Of a DNA stretch of 64,000 nt, positions 57,620 to 64,000 are shown in pieces. Under the pieces are notes generated by a model. It did not search any database. It saw nothing but the letters and a program-made list of their open reading frames with translations, and was not told the DNA's origin. The position numbers and the translations under genes were made by a program. Position 1 is the stretch's first letter. Each line of letters begins with the position of its first letter. The DNA is from Flavobacteriaceae bacterium (GTDB taxonomy: Bacteria > Bacteroidota > Bacteroidia > Flavobacteriales > Flavobacteriaceae): the NCBI GenBank assembly GCA_028284005.1, contig JANQSO010000005.1, positions 62,001 through 126,000 of the forward strand, in the 5' to 3' direction.

Positions 57620-57639
57620 TTGGCCCACTAGGGCTCGAA
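57620..57639 (-). other. 3' fragment of a tRNA-Gln gene (putative attachment site scar)
   Basis: On the minus strand the 20 bases read, in order, T-loop TTCGAGC (57639-57633), 3' T-stem CCTAG (57632-57628), acceptor TGGGCCA (57627-57621) and discriminator A (57620). From memory this is the 3' end of flavobacterial tRNA-Gln(UUG). The five bases before the T-loop do not pair with CCTAG, and no D or anticodon arm follows, so the gene is not whole. The match stops exactly at the T-loop edge, the usual crossover end for tyrosine integrases. Confidence 0.7.
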
Positions 57640-57784
57640 GCTACCATTCAAATATTACCTAGCAAGTCAATTTATAGTCTCGATCGGAATCAAGAGCATC
57701 ATTGAAATCCTAAATTTGAGGCATATCGATGGCTATTGATCATACAATCAGTGCTTAATTTTAAAATCCCTGAGTTGGATCGAA

Positions 57785-58606
57785 CTATTCTTTCAGATTC
57801 ACTACCCGGGTGACATTGTTAAAAGGTCCGGGAACCGGATTACCTCCGGCATCCAACAATTCCAATTGAATGGTTACCTCGCCCATAGGCAATCCTTTAA
57901 GAACATGAGGAGCCCATTCAGTAATCATAAATTGGTCATCATTCACTGTCACTCTAACTTTGTGTCCATCTTCTGAAAGGGTGGTATTGATCACAAAAAA
58001 GTCTAAAAGTAAATTCTCGGCATCCTTGCCCGAATATTCTCCTTTAGGACGACTGTAAATTAGTGTAGGAGCATCCATATCTAATCCTCTGGTGTCGGTT
58101 GCATTCTCTCCTACTTTTAATTTTCGTACTACCACCGAGTTCTCATTCTTAACAGATTCATGATATGAACGACTTAGAAAAGCCACCAAGTGATGTACTC
58201 CGCTGGGAATTTCTTTACTGAAAGTCGATTCATAATGAGCGGAATACGGCTCATTATTCAGAATAAAATGAATGTGTTGGCCTTGACCCGAGTTAGCCAG
58301 CAACTCAGCATTCGGGCCATCTGTCTGTGCCCCTAGCTCGTAGTTCTCCACATTAAAGTTAAAATCAGTCTTTTCGCTACTGGCGATTTCATCTCCCGAA
58401 GGATTTTCCAAAACCAAAGCAGCATCGGCATAAACTGGTGAATCTTGTAACTTTTCAAGAGTAATCTTCTCCTGGATTGTATCAGAAGGATCAGTTTCTA
58501 TTTCCGTTTCCTGACGCTTTGTGTCTTCCTTGGTTTGCTTACATGCAATAGCCATAGCTAACACAGCAATCATTGTGACATACAGACTAAATGTTCGTGG
58601 CTTCAT
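57785..58606 (-). CDS. lipoprotein, possible metal- or phosphopeptide-binding (last in zur-divergent operon)
   Basis: A 273-residue lipoprotein (signal ending A-I-A-C, C22). A charged disordered segment (about 24-60) precedes two beta-sandwich-like regions. Notable is Q-G-Q-H-I-H-F-I-L-N-N-E-P-Y-S-A-H-Y-E (about 108-126) and a V-H-H-L-V-A segment, clusters of histidines that could bind metal. I recall similar proteins labelled phosphopeptide-binding, without functional proof. It is the last gene of a five-gene operon beginning at 60750, 25 bases after the upstream gene, and next to the tRNA scar. Confidence 0.7.
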   Translation of the reverse strand: MKPRTFSLYVTMIAVLAMAIACKQTKEDTKRQETEIETDPSDTIQEKITLEKLQDSPVYADAALVLENPSGDEIASSEKTDFNFNVENYELGAQTDGPNAELLANSGQGQHIHFILNNEPYSAHYESTFSKEIPSGVHHLVAFLSRSYHESVKNENSVVVRKLKVGENATDTRGLDMDAPTLIYSRPKGEYSGKDAENLLLDFFVINTTLSEDGHKVRVTVNDDQFMITEWAPHVLKGLPMGEVTIQLELLDAGGNPVPGPFNNVTRVVNLKE

Positions 58607-58631
58607 TTATATAAAATTTAGGGTTATTAAT

Positions 58632-59588
58632 TTATTTTATCGAACTATGTATATTGTTAAAATCCCAAACAGATTCTTTACCGTTATTAGTTATAGTAAG
58701 GTTTCCCATTCGAGAAATACTGTTGTCAATTCTATTCAAATGGCAACGTAAGCTTGTAATACGACTATATTCAACCTCATTTGACAGGACAAGAGTAACC
58801 AAAACATCACCACTCTCAAAGGTAAGGTCTGTATCTTTTTTTTCCAACAACTTACATCCCAGGTGCCGCATTTCCTGAGCAATACGATGGTAATCCGTGG
58901 GTGTACACGTTAGGTGGATGGTATTAATCCCATTAAAGAGTCTGTCTTCTCTGTACGCGTTTTTGAGAAAAGCCTCCCTCGTATAAAAAGCGTGCTTTTG
59001 GTCGAAAAGACTATCCAGAAAAACGGGATTATAAAATGCATACCACGTATGTAATGCTGTTCCCGGACTTGGTGTGTAGAATGCCTTAAACCATATCTGC
59101 TCCCGGGCTCCTACCGGTAGACTAACCGTTTCGGTCGCATTGATAAACGAACCGGCATCTCCTCTCAGCTTTGGAATTATGTCCACGTGGAACTGTTCAC
59201 CATCATTCTTTAACGAAAATCCAATTCCACTTTTACCGACAGGCTCATTATACGTATTGTTTGGACCCAGGATCTCAATGTAATGAATATGCCCCCGCAT
59301 GTAACAAGTGGATGAACCGGCAACCAGCGGGAAAAAATCCGGCAGTCCAATATCGAATGAAGCATACGTTCGATTCCACGGCTCATCTTCCGTTAAAGCT
59401 GTATAGGTAAGACTGTCAACAACCACATACAGATGATTCAATAATAGCTCCGAAAAGTCTTTATCAAATGCAAAGTCAATCTTTTCTCGCTCAATAAGTA
59501 AGGGATCATATTTTTTCGAGGATTGCTTTTGGCATGAAATAAAAAATACACTTACTAAAATCAATATGGCAGGTCGCGCGAACAGCAT
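58632..59588 (-). CDS. lipoprotein of unknown function (DUF5829/glyoxalase-like)
   Basis: A 318-residue lipoprotein (signal ending F-I-S-C, C19). L-L-N-H-L-Y-V-V-V-D-S-L-T-Y (about 49-62) and I-N-T-I-H-L-T-C-T-P-T-D-Y (about 222-234) suggest a VOC/glyoxalase-like or DUF5829 fold with two histidine-bearing strands. The ATG overlaps the stop of a 60-residue Tat-signal gene (TAATG). A metal-binding role is possible given the operon's regulation, but is inference. Confidence 0.6.
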   Translation of the reverse strand: MLFARPAILILVSVFFISCQKQSSKKYDPLLIEREKIDFAFDKDFSELLLNHLYVVVDSLTYTALTEDEPWNRTYASFDIGLPDFFPLVAGSSTCYMRGHIHYIEILGPNNTYNEPVGKSGIGFSLKNDGEQFHVDIIPKLRGDAGSFINATETVSLPVGAREQIWFKAFYTPSPGTALHTWYAFYNPVFLDSLFDQKHAFYTREAFLKNAYREDRLFNGINTIHLTCTPTDYHRIAQEMRHLGCKLLEKKDTDLTFESGDVLVTLVLSNEVEYSRITSLRCHLNRIDNSISRMGNLTITNNGKESVWDFNNIHSSIK

Positions 59589-59770
59589 TATGGCATGGCT
59601 TCAATTCGGTTCAGTTTGTTCATCCAGCCTCTTAAGAATCTCCTCGGGTGTATTTCAATAGCTATGGGTGTAGATGTGTTTCCACATCCAACTAAAAAAG
59701 GCGGTATAACCATTGCGCCTAAGCTGGCCTTATCCAGAAAGGAAAGAAAGTCTCTACGATTATATTCCAT
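59588..59770 (-). CDS. 60-residue twin-arginine-signal lipoprotein (complete or truncated)
   Basis: A short protein with a twin-arginine motif N-R-R-D-F-L-S-F-L at residues 4-12, a hydrophobic region, then P-P-F-L-V-G-C with lipid cysteine C29. Only 31 residues remain after the cysteine. It lies 6 bases after the upstream gene and overlaps the next ATG by one base, so it is translated in the operon. Tat export implies folding or cofactor insertion before export, which is odd for 31 residues. It may be a remnant of a larger Tat protein or a small carrier. Confidence 0.6.
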   Translation of the reverse strand: MEYNRRDFLSFLDKASLGAMVIPPFLVGCGNTSTPIAIEIHPRRFLRGWMNKLNRIEAMP

Positions 59771-59776
59771 ATTTTT

Positions 59777-60274
59777 TTAATTCAGAAGATGTTTTTCTAC
59801 ACAAATAAATTTAGGATAAATATCTTTAAAAGTTTGCTTAGTTCTATCATATATCTGTCCTTTCATTTCGATGTTATTATTGAATCCGAAATAAAAGTTA
59901 TGCCGTAGTTCCTTTATTTTTTCATTCAAATAATACGAAAGAATCGCGAATTTACGATCACTGGTTTGCCAAGACAGGCCTGACTGTTCTTTCCATTTCA
60001 TGATTTCATCATAGAATTTTTTCAATCCTCTAACTCTGGAAAAAAATTGTCCTTTCAATGCATCCGAAATGATCTGATTATCATTAGAAAGGACAAAATA
60101 AATTTTACCGATGTTTTTGTTTTCAATCAATTCCTTAATGCTCTTCAAGGTTTCTCTATCTGAATCAAAAGAGTTTCCCAGAGAAGTATAAAAATAATTC
60201 TCTTGTTTAAACGCAATGTTAATCGTTTCTTCTAAACAATCCGTTGGGCATAAAAGGAAAAGATTCTTACTCAT
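59777..60274 (-). CDS. protein of unknown function in zur-divergent operon
   Basis: A 165-residue soluble protein without a signal peptide. It starts N-L-F-L-L-C-P-T-D-C-L-E (C9 and C13) and contains I-G-K-I-Y-F-V-L-S-N-D-N as an alpha/beta-type strand and turn. The remainder is helical and charged. I do not recognise a family. The ATG overlaps the upstream stop (TAATG). Confidence 0.65.
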   Translation of the reverse strand: MSKNLFLLCPTDCLEETINIAFKQENYFYTSLGNSFDSDRETLKSIKELIENKNIGKIYFVLSNDNQIISDALKGQFFSRVRGLKKFYDEIMKWKEQSGLSWQTSDRKFAILSYYLNEKIKELRHNFYFGFNNNIEMKGQIYDRTKQTFKDIYPKFICVEKHLLN

Positions 60275-60750
60275 TAGGCTGGGTCAACGGGATCCGGAAA
60301 CGGGAACGAAGAGTGATGCAAATCAATTTTTAAAGTCCCATCCATTAATTTGTAACCGAACGTGTATTCTACTTTTGCTTCATTACCATTCAAATCCGCA
60401 AAAAAATAGTTCCCCATGGCTATAGCACGATTTTCTTCCAAAATAAAGCCCGCATTCTCAAACCTAACTTTAGTCCAAGGCTGTATAGCAAAACCCTTGT
60501 CTTCATCACAAGCTCTGTCATTGCCTGCAATGAAGTAAGACAGGGCTTTCGATTTTGTCGGCCTGAATTGTTGTAAAGCACACTTGGTGGGCTTAAATAA
60601 GACAGGGCCAGCTTCAAACGCATAACGCTTGTCAAGAAACTCATTGGCGTATGTCTCGCATTCTTGTCTGTTGTCTTTTAAGGATCCAATCTTTACAACG
60701 CCACTTCCCCATTCATTTTGTGCGCCTAATACTTGTTCTTTTGTAATCAT
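60274..60750 (-). CDS. SnoaL/NTF2-like protein, first gene of the zur-divergent operon
   Basis: A 158-residue soluble protein resembling NTF2/SnoaL-like folds. Landmarks: Q-N-E-W-G-S-G-V-V-K-I-G near the start, V-L-F-K-P-T-K (about 49-55), F-R-P-T-K-S-K-A-L-S-Y-F, G-F-A-I-Q-P-W-T-K-V-R-F-E-N-A-G and a final L-H-H-S-S-F-P. I recall homologues annotated (probably wrongly) as phosphoribosyl-AMP cyclohydrolase, without the HisI zinc motifs. It is transcribed from a promoter overlapped by two palindromes, diverging from the Zur-like gene. Confidence 0.68.
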   Translation of the reverse strand: MITKEQVLGAQNEWGSGVVKIGSLKDNRQECETYANEFLDKRYAFEAGPVLFKPTKCALQQFRPTKSKALSYFIAGNDRACDEDKGFAIQPWTKVRFENAGFILEENRAIAMGNYFFADLNGNEAKVEYTFGYKLMDGTLKIDLHHSSFPFPDPVDPA

Positions 60751-60853
60751 TTTTTAACTATTTAATTCGTATTTGATTTTAAGAATTCATGCTCTAATAA
60801 AGATATCTAACTCCAATACTTTTCGAGTCTAGTGAACTTCGAGGATAATTTAA

Positions 60854-60868
60854 TGCAACTGAGTTGCA
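60854..60868. promoter_or_regulatory. Zur-like operator, box 1
   Basis: The perfect palindrome TGCAAC-TGA-GTTGCA. It covers the predicted start and last bases of the -7 element of the leftward operon promoter. Its half-sites match box 2 and box 3. Confidence 0.72.
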
Positions 60869-60897
60869 AATATAATTAATTTGATTTGTTACTACAA
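60867..60897 (-). promoter_or_regulatory. promoter of the leftward five-gene operon
   Basis: Minus strand: TTG (60897-60895), 20-nt spacer, TATATTTG (60874-60867). The -33 lies in box 2 and the start in box 1. Predicted start is near 60861, with a leader of about 110 nt. Confidence 0.7.
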
Positions 60898-60916
60898 CCA
60901 AGTTGTAATAAATTTG
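60885..60916 (+). promoter_or_regulatory. promoter of the Zur-like gene
   Basis: TTTG (60885-60888), 20-nt spacer, TAAATTTG (60909-60916). Box 2 fills the spacer. The ATG at 60921 is only 4 bases after the -7 element, so the transcript should be leaderless or nearly so. Confidence 0.7.
60893..60907. promoter_or_regulatory. Zur-like operator, box 2
   Basis: The palindrome TACAAC-CAA-GTTGTA with 6-bp perfect half-sites. It lies in the spacer of the rightward promoter and over the -33 of the leftward one, so one bound dimer could block both. Confidence 0.72.
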
Positions 60917-60920
60917 TACT

Positions 60921-61301
60921 ATGGGTATAATTAGAAGAACGAAATCTGTGGAGATGTTACTGGATGAATTTCAGAAGGATTCTGGAGCCATTTCGGTTAT
61001 TGAATTAATTAAGCGCGTCAATTCCAAAATAAACAAGACCACTGTTTATCGCGTCCTTGATAATCTTGAGGACGACGGCATATTACATTCTTTCCTGGAC
61101 AAAAATGGAATAAAGTGGTATGCCAAATGTTATGATTGTTCTACTGCCGGGCATTCAGATGCCCATCCACATTTTCAATGCATAAATTGCGGTAAGGTTG
61201 ATTGTTTGACCCTAGAAGTGAATATTCCCAAAATACCGGATCGTGAGGTCATGGTCGCTCAGGTTTTGATCCAAGGGAAATGCAAAGCATGCTTTGTATA
61301 A
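60921..61301 (+). CDS. Fur-family metal-responsive repressor, probably Zur
   Basis: A 126-residue Fur-family protein. Winged-helix DNA-binding part (about 1-68) with K-I-N-K-T-T-V-Y-R-V-L-D-N-L-E as recognition helix. Metal part (about 69-126): C70, C73, H78, H84, and the structural zinc cysteines C87-x2-C90 and C121-x2-C124, plus C95. The dense Cys/His set and the CobW target favour a zinc sensor (Zur). It is shorter than the usual 135-150. Autoregulation is likely since box 2 sits in its promoter. Start at the ATG just behind the -7 element. Confidence 0.85.
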   Translation: MGIIRRTKSVEMLLDEFQKDSGAISVIELIKRVNSKINKTTVYRVLDNLEDDGILHSFLDKNGIKWYAKCYDCSTAGHSDAHPHFQCINCGKVDCLTLEVNIPKIPDREVMVAQVLIQGKCKACFV

Positions 61302-61422
61302 GGAAAGGCTAATTCTTGAAACCCGCCCCTTTGTCTCGGAAGGTAGATGGAATGAGTTCAAACAAATTGTAAAGAAAGTTAACCGTAAATACAGCATTCA
61401 ATAGAATTTAATTTAGCCAATC

Positions 61423-62757
61423 ATGAAAAAGCATTTCCTCTTCCTAGCATTTCTTTTGTTACACATTCCTGTAATTATATCCCAAGACTTATTGCAATCG
61501 GGGCCAATGTTAGGGTACTCGACAATGCGGGAAGCGCTATTATGGGTGCAAACAACCGAAACCGCTGAAGTGCATTTCGAATATTTTGATAAAGAAAATC
61601 CGGAACAGCGCTATAGAACAGCAAAAATCACTACCGAAGCCAAGGACGGTTTTGTTGCAAGACTCTTAGCAGATCAAATTTTACCTGGTAAAACATACAC
61701 CTATGAAGTGTTCGTAAATGGAGCAAAAATCTCCAGGAATTATCCCATGGAATTCCAGTCTCAAATGCTTTGGCAATGGAGAACGGATCCTCCCGAGGTA
61801 AGTTTTGCCCTAGGAAGCTGCAATTTCGTAAACGAAGAACGTTTTGACCGACCAGGTAAACCCTACGGAAGTGAATTTGAAATATTTGGATCTATTCATC
61901 AGAAATCACCCGATTTCATGCTTTGGTTAGGCGATAACACTTACTTAAGGGAGGCCGATTGGAATTCCCGAACAGGGTTTTTACATCGATACACCCATAC
62001 ACGTTCATTACCAGAGCTACAGCCATTGCTCGCATCCACTCATCACTACGCTATCTGGGATGACCATGATTTTGGTCCTAATAATTCAGATGGAAGTTTT
62101 TGGGGCAAGGAAACAGCTACCGAAATTTTTAAATTGTTCTGGGGCAACCCAAATTATAATGTCACGGGACAAGGGGGAATAACCGGCTCTTTCCAATGGG
62201 CAGATCTGCATTTCTTTTTATTGGACAACCGTTATTTCAGAACTTCCAACAGGAATTTTGCTACGGATCGTGAACTATTGGGAAAAGCACAGATCGATTG
62301 GCTTATCAATGCCATGGCATCCAGTTACGCGCCTTTCAAGTTTGTCGCAATTGGTGGTCAGGTGCTAAGTTCTGAAGCCGACTATGAGAACTACGCCACC
62401 TATCCGGAAGAAAGGCAATACTTACTTGATAAAATACGTGAAGCCAAGATCGAGGGGGTGATATTTCTGGATGGCGACAGGCATCATACCGGACTGAGTC
62501 GTTTGCAGGAGAGCAGCAATGTGTATCCGTTTTATGATTTGACTTGTTCCTCATTAACCGCAGGGGCTTATGATGATAAAGAGGAAGAGAACACTTATAA
62601 ACTTGAAGAAACGTTGGTCGGACAGCATAACTTTGGAATTTTGAGTGTAAGTGGCCCACGAAAAGACAGGGTGTTAGAAATTTCAATATTTGATAAAGAC
62701 GGGAAAGAACTCTGGAGCAAGGAGATCCGGGCAAAAGAACTGAAATATAAAAGGTAG
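61423..62757 (+). CDS. PhoD-like metallophosphatase
   Basis: A 444-residue exported protein (signal about 1-20, ending V-I-I-S-Q). N-terminal PhoD-type domain (about 25-115: G-P-M-L-G-Y-S-T-M-R-E-A-L-L-W-V-Q), then a metallophosphoesterase core with L-G-S-C-N-F, L-W-L-G-D-N-T-Y (about 167-174), W-D-D-H-D-F-G-P-N-N (about 211-220) and L-D-G-D-R-H-H-T-G (about 349-357). PhoD enzymes use iron/calcium instead of zinc, unlike PhoA. It follows the Zur-like gene on the same strand after 121 bases with no palindrome or clear promoter, so it may be read through from it. Confidence 0.88.
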   Translation: MKKHFLFLAFLLLHIPVIISQDLLQSGPMLGYSTMREALLWVQTTETAEVHFEYFDKENPEQRYRTAKITTEAKDGFVARLLADQILPGKTYTYEVFVNGAKISRNYPMEFQSQMLWQWRTDPPEVSFALGSCNFVNEERFDRPGKPYGSEFEIFGSIHQKSPDFMLWLGDNTYLREADWNSRTGFLHRYTHTRSLPELQPLLASTHHYAIWDDHDFGPNNSDGSFWGKETATEIFKLFWGNPNYNVTGQGGITGSFQWADLHFFLLDNRYFRTSNRNFATDRELLGKAQIDWLINAMASSYAPFKFVAIGGQVLSSEADYENYATYPEERQYLLDKIREAKIEGVIFLDGDRHHTGLSRLQESSNVYPFYDLTCSSLTAGAYDDKEEENTYKLEETLVGQHNFGILSVSGPRKDRVLEISIFDKDGKELWSKEIRAKELKYKR

Positions 62758-62824
62758 TCGCAATAGTTTCATCAAGCGAATAGTAATCTTCCGGTCGATA
62801 ATTTCAGAATCCATTTTTTATTAA

Positions 62825-62839
62825 TACAACTAAGTTGCA
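62825..62839. promoter_or_regulatory. Zur-like operator, box 3
   Basis: TACAAC-TAA-GTTGCA, palindromic apart from one position, with a further flanking A/T pair. Its right half contains the TTG (-33) of the cobW promoter. Confidence 0.72.
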
Positions 62840-62865
62840 TTTATGCTTCAATATGGCTATTTTTG
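62835..62865 (+). promoter_or_regulatory. promoter of the cobW-type gene
   Basis: TTG (62835-62837), 20-nt spacer, TATTTTTG (62858-62865). Predicted start near 62871, with about 22 nt of leader to the ATG at 62893. Confidence 0.7.
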
Positions 62866-62892
62866 CAGTGTTTTTTTCTTAAAACAACCCAT

Positions 62893-64000
62893 ATGGAGAA
62901 TAAATTGCCCGTTACGGTTTTGAGTGGCTTTCTTGGAGCTGGAAAAACTACGCTACTCAACCATGTATTACACAATAAAGAAGGCTTGAAAGTAGCAGTT
63001 ATTGTAAATGATATGAGTGAGGTAAATGTTGATGCAGAATTGGTTAAAAGTGAAAATACTTTATCTCGCACTGAAGAGAAACTAGTAGAAATGAGCAACG
63101 GTTGTATCTGCTGTACTCTTCGGGAAGACCTGATGATTGAAGTAGAAAGATTGGCGAAGGAAAATCGCTTTGACTATCTGCTTATTGAAAGTACAGGAAT
63201 AAGTGAACCGGTCCCCGTTGCCCAGACTTTCTCTTTTGTGGATGAGGAAAACGGCATTGACTTGTCTAAATTCAGTTACGTGGACACCATGGTTACCGTT
63301 GTGGATGCATTCAACTTTTTCAAAGACTTTGGGAGTCCCGAAACCCTTATGGACAGAGACCTGACGGATATGGAAGGAGATTATAGAACCATTGTCAACT
63401 TGTTAACCGATCAGGTTGAGTTTGCCAATGTCATTATTCTAAACAAAGTGGATTTGGTTTCCAGCAAACATCTCAGTTTGTTGAAGGCTACACTGCAAAA
63501 GCTCAATTCATCTGCGAAGATCATAGAGTCTATCTTTAGTAAGGTAGCGCCGGAAGCAATCTTAAATACAGGTTTATTTGATTTCGAAGAGGCCCAGCAG
63601 AGTGCCGGATGGATCGAAGAATTGAATAAAGATGAACACACACCGGAGACTGAAGAATATGGAATATCATCTTTTGTGTATCGCACCAAAAAACCTTTTG
63701 ATCCGGTAAGATTCTGGAATTATGCTCATCACAAATTCCCAGCAAATATTATTCGCAGTAAAGGGTTGTTTTGGTTAGCCTCCCGACCGGAGCAGGCATT
63801 GGTTTGGGGCCAGGCCGGAGGCTCTCTACGCACAGACAGTGCCGGCGTCTGGTGGAGCAGTATGCCTTTTGAAGACCGTATTCGGTATGTAGGTTTTGTA
63901 GATAATCAAAAACAGATAGAAGCAGACTGGGACGTAAAATTCGGGGATCGAAAAAACGAAATTGTCTTTATAGGACAACATTTAGATGAAGCACTTATCC
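62893..64000 (+). CDS. CobW/COG0523 GTPase, probable zinc chaperone (cut by window end)
   Basis: The first 369 codons of a COG0523 GTPase; no stop is reached before the window ends. P-loop G-F-L-G-A-G-K-T-T (12-20), the metal-binding C-x-C-C motif (C71-C73-C74 in [12 protein letters not shown]), E-S-T-G-I-S-E-P (switch II region), N-K-V-D-L (184-188), and a CobW C-terminal domain beginning about residue 255. Zur-regulated members (ZigA/ZagA type) move zinc to client enzymes when zinc is scarce. Box 3 in the promoter supports control by the neighbouring repressor. Normal length is about 400, so about 30 residues are missing. Confidence 0.9.
   Translation, partial: MENKLPVTVLSGFLGAGKTTLLNHVLHNKEGLKVAVIVNDMSEVNVDAELVKSENTLSRTEEKLVEMSNGCICCTLREDLMIEVERLAKENRFDYLLIESTGISEPVPVAQTFSFVDEENGIDLSKFSYVDTMVTVVDAFNFFKDFGSPETLMDRDLTDMEGDYRTIVNLLTDQVEFANVIILNKVDLVSSKHLSLLKATLQKLNSSAKIIESIFSKVAPEAILNTGLFDFEEAQQSAGWIEELNKDEHTPETEEYGISSFVYRTKKPFDPVRFWNYAHHKFPANIIRSKGLFWLASRPEQALVWGQAGGSLRTDSAGVWWSSMPFEDRIRYVGFVDNQKQIEADWDVKFGDRKNEIVFIGQHLDEALI

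Larger units (their letters stand above)
57450..57784. other. 335-base intergenic region carrying a tRNA-Gln scar
   Basis: No open reading frame is supported here. It holds a terminator-like hairpin (57585-57615) and a 20-nt partial tRNA-Gln end (57620-57639). The stretch 57640-57784 shows no feature I can name; it separates the scar from the first island gene. Confidence 0.6.

Noticed and set aside
57760..57784. A second tRNA-like end (minus strand TTCGATC followed by CAACT)
   Set aside because: The T-stem and acceptor cannot be paired into a tRNA pattern; likely chance.

Overview
The window is a chromosomal segment of a marine-type member of the Flavobacteriaceae (Bacteroidota). Three things show this: recognisable promoters have the Bacteroidota form (TTG, about 20 nt, TAnnTTTG) rather than the enterobacterial -35/-10; the respiratory chain uses Alternative Complex III (Act) feeding an aa3-type oxidase; and there is the type IX secretion/gliding gene sprA with a RemB-like protein. 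The DNA is AT-rich, and genes are packed in long operons with TAATG-type stop/start overlaps. I see no rRNA, intact tRNA, CRISPR array or insertion sequence.

Layout. 1-4.9 kb (+): dodecin, a DUF255 thioredoxin-like lipoprotein, and three tandem paralogues of an unknown exported family. 4.8-10.4 kb (-): a SCO-like protein without cysteines, SCO, a DUF420 oxidase-assembly factor, a small CxxC membrane protein, TolC, an HlyD/MacA-type adaptor, tsaB. 10.5-13.4 kb (-): cyoE, two oxidase subunit III genes, a subunit IV-like gene. 13.5-14.6 kb (+): an exported metallo-beta-lactamase-fold protein. 14.6-28 kb (-): ruvA, sprA, gcvH, vanZ-like, three TonB-type transducers, remB-like. 28-35.3 kb (-): MATE exporter, ruvB, cytochrome P450, queG, maeB. 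35.4-47 kb (-): actABCDEF then coxB and coxA, reading right to left. 47-52.2 kb: a SPOR protein (+), then rimP-nusA-infB (-) with a terminator-like hairpin in its leader. 52.3-57.4 kb: universal stress protein, small exported proteins, DUF547, and two outer-membrane barrel proteins, one of them Omp85-like.

At 57.6 kb the character changes. Positions 57620-57639 hold only the last 20 nt of a tRNA-Gln-like gene (minus strand, T-loop to discriminator), followed by a normal-looking terminator. This is the usual scar of integration into a tRNA 3' end. To its right lies a compact metal-response block: a Zur-like Fur-family repressor, a divergent five-gene operon of mostly unknown exported proteins, a PhoD-type phosphatase, and a CobW/COG0523 GTPase cut off by the window end. 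Three copies of a 15-bp palindrome (TRCAAC-N3-GTTGYA) sit on the -33 element, spacer or start region of three promoters, each with a 20-nt spacer. I infer a self-regulated zinc-starvation regulon on a tRNA-Gln island. This is the most novel part of the window. The rest is largely conserved flavobacterial core.
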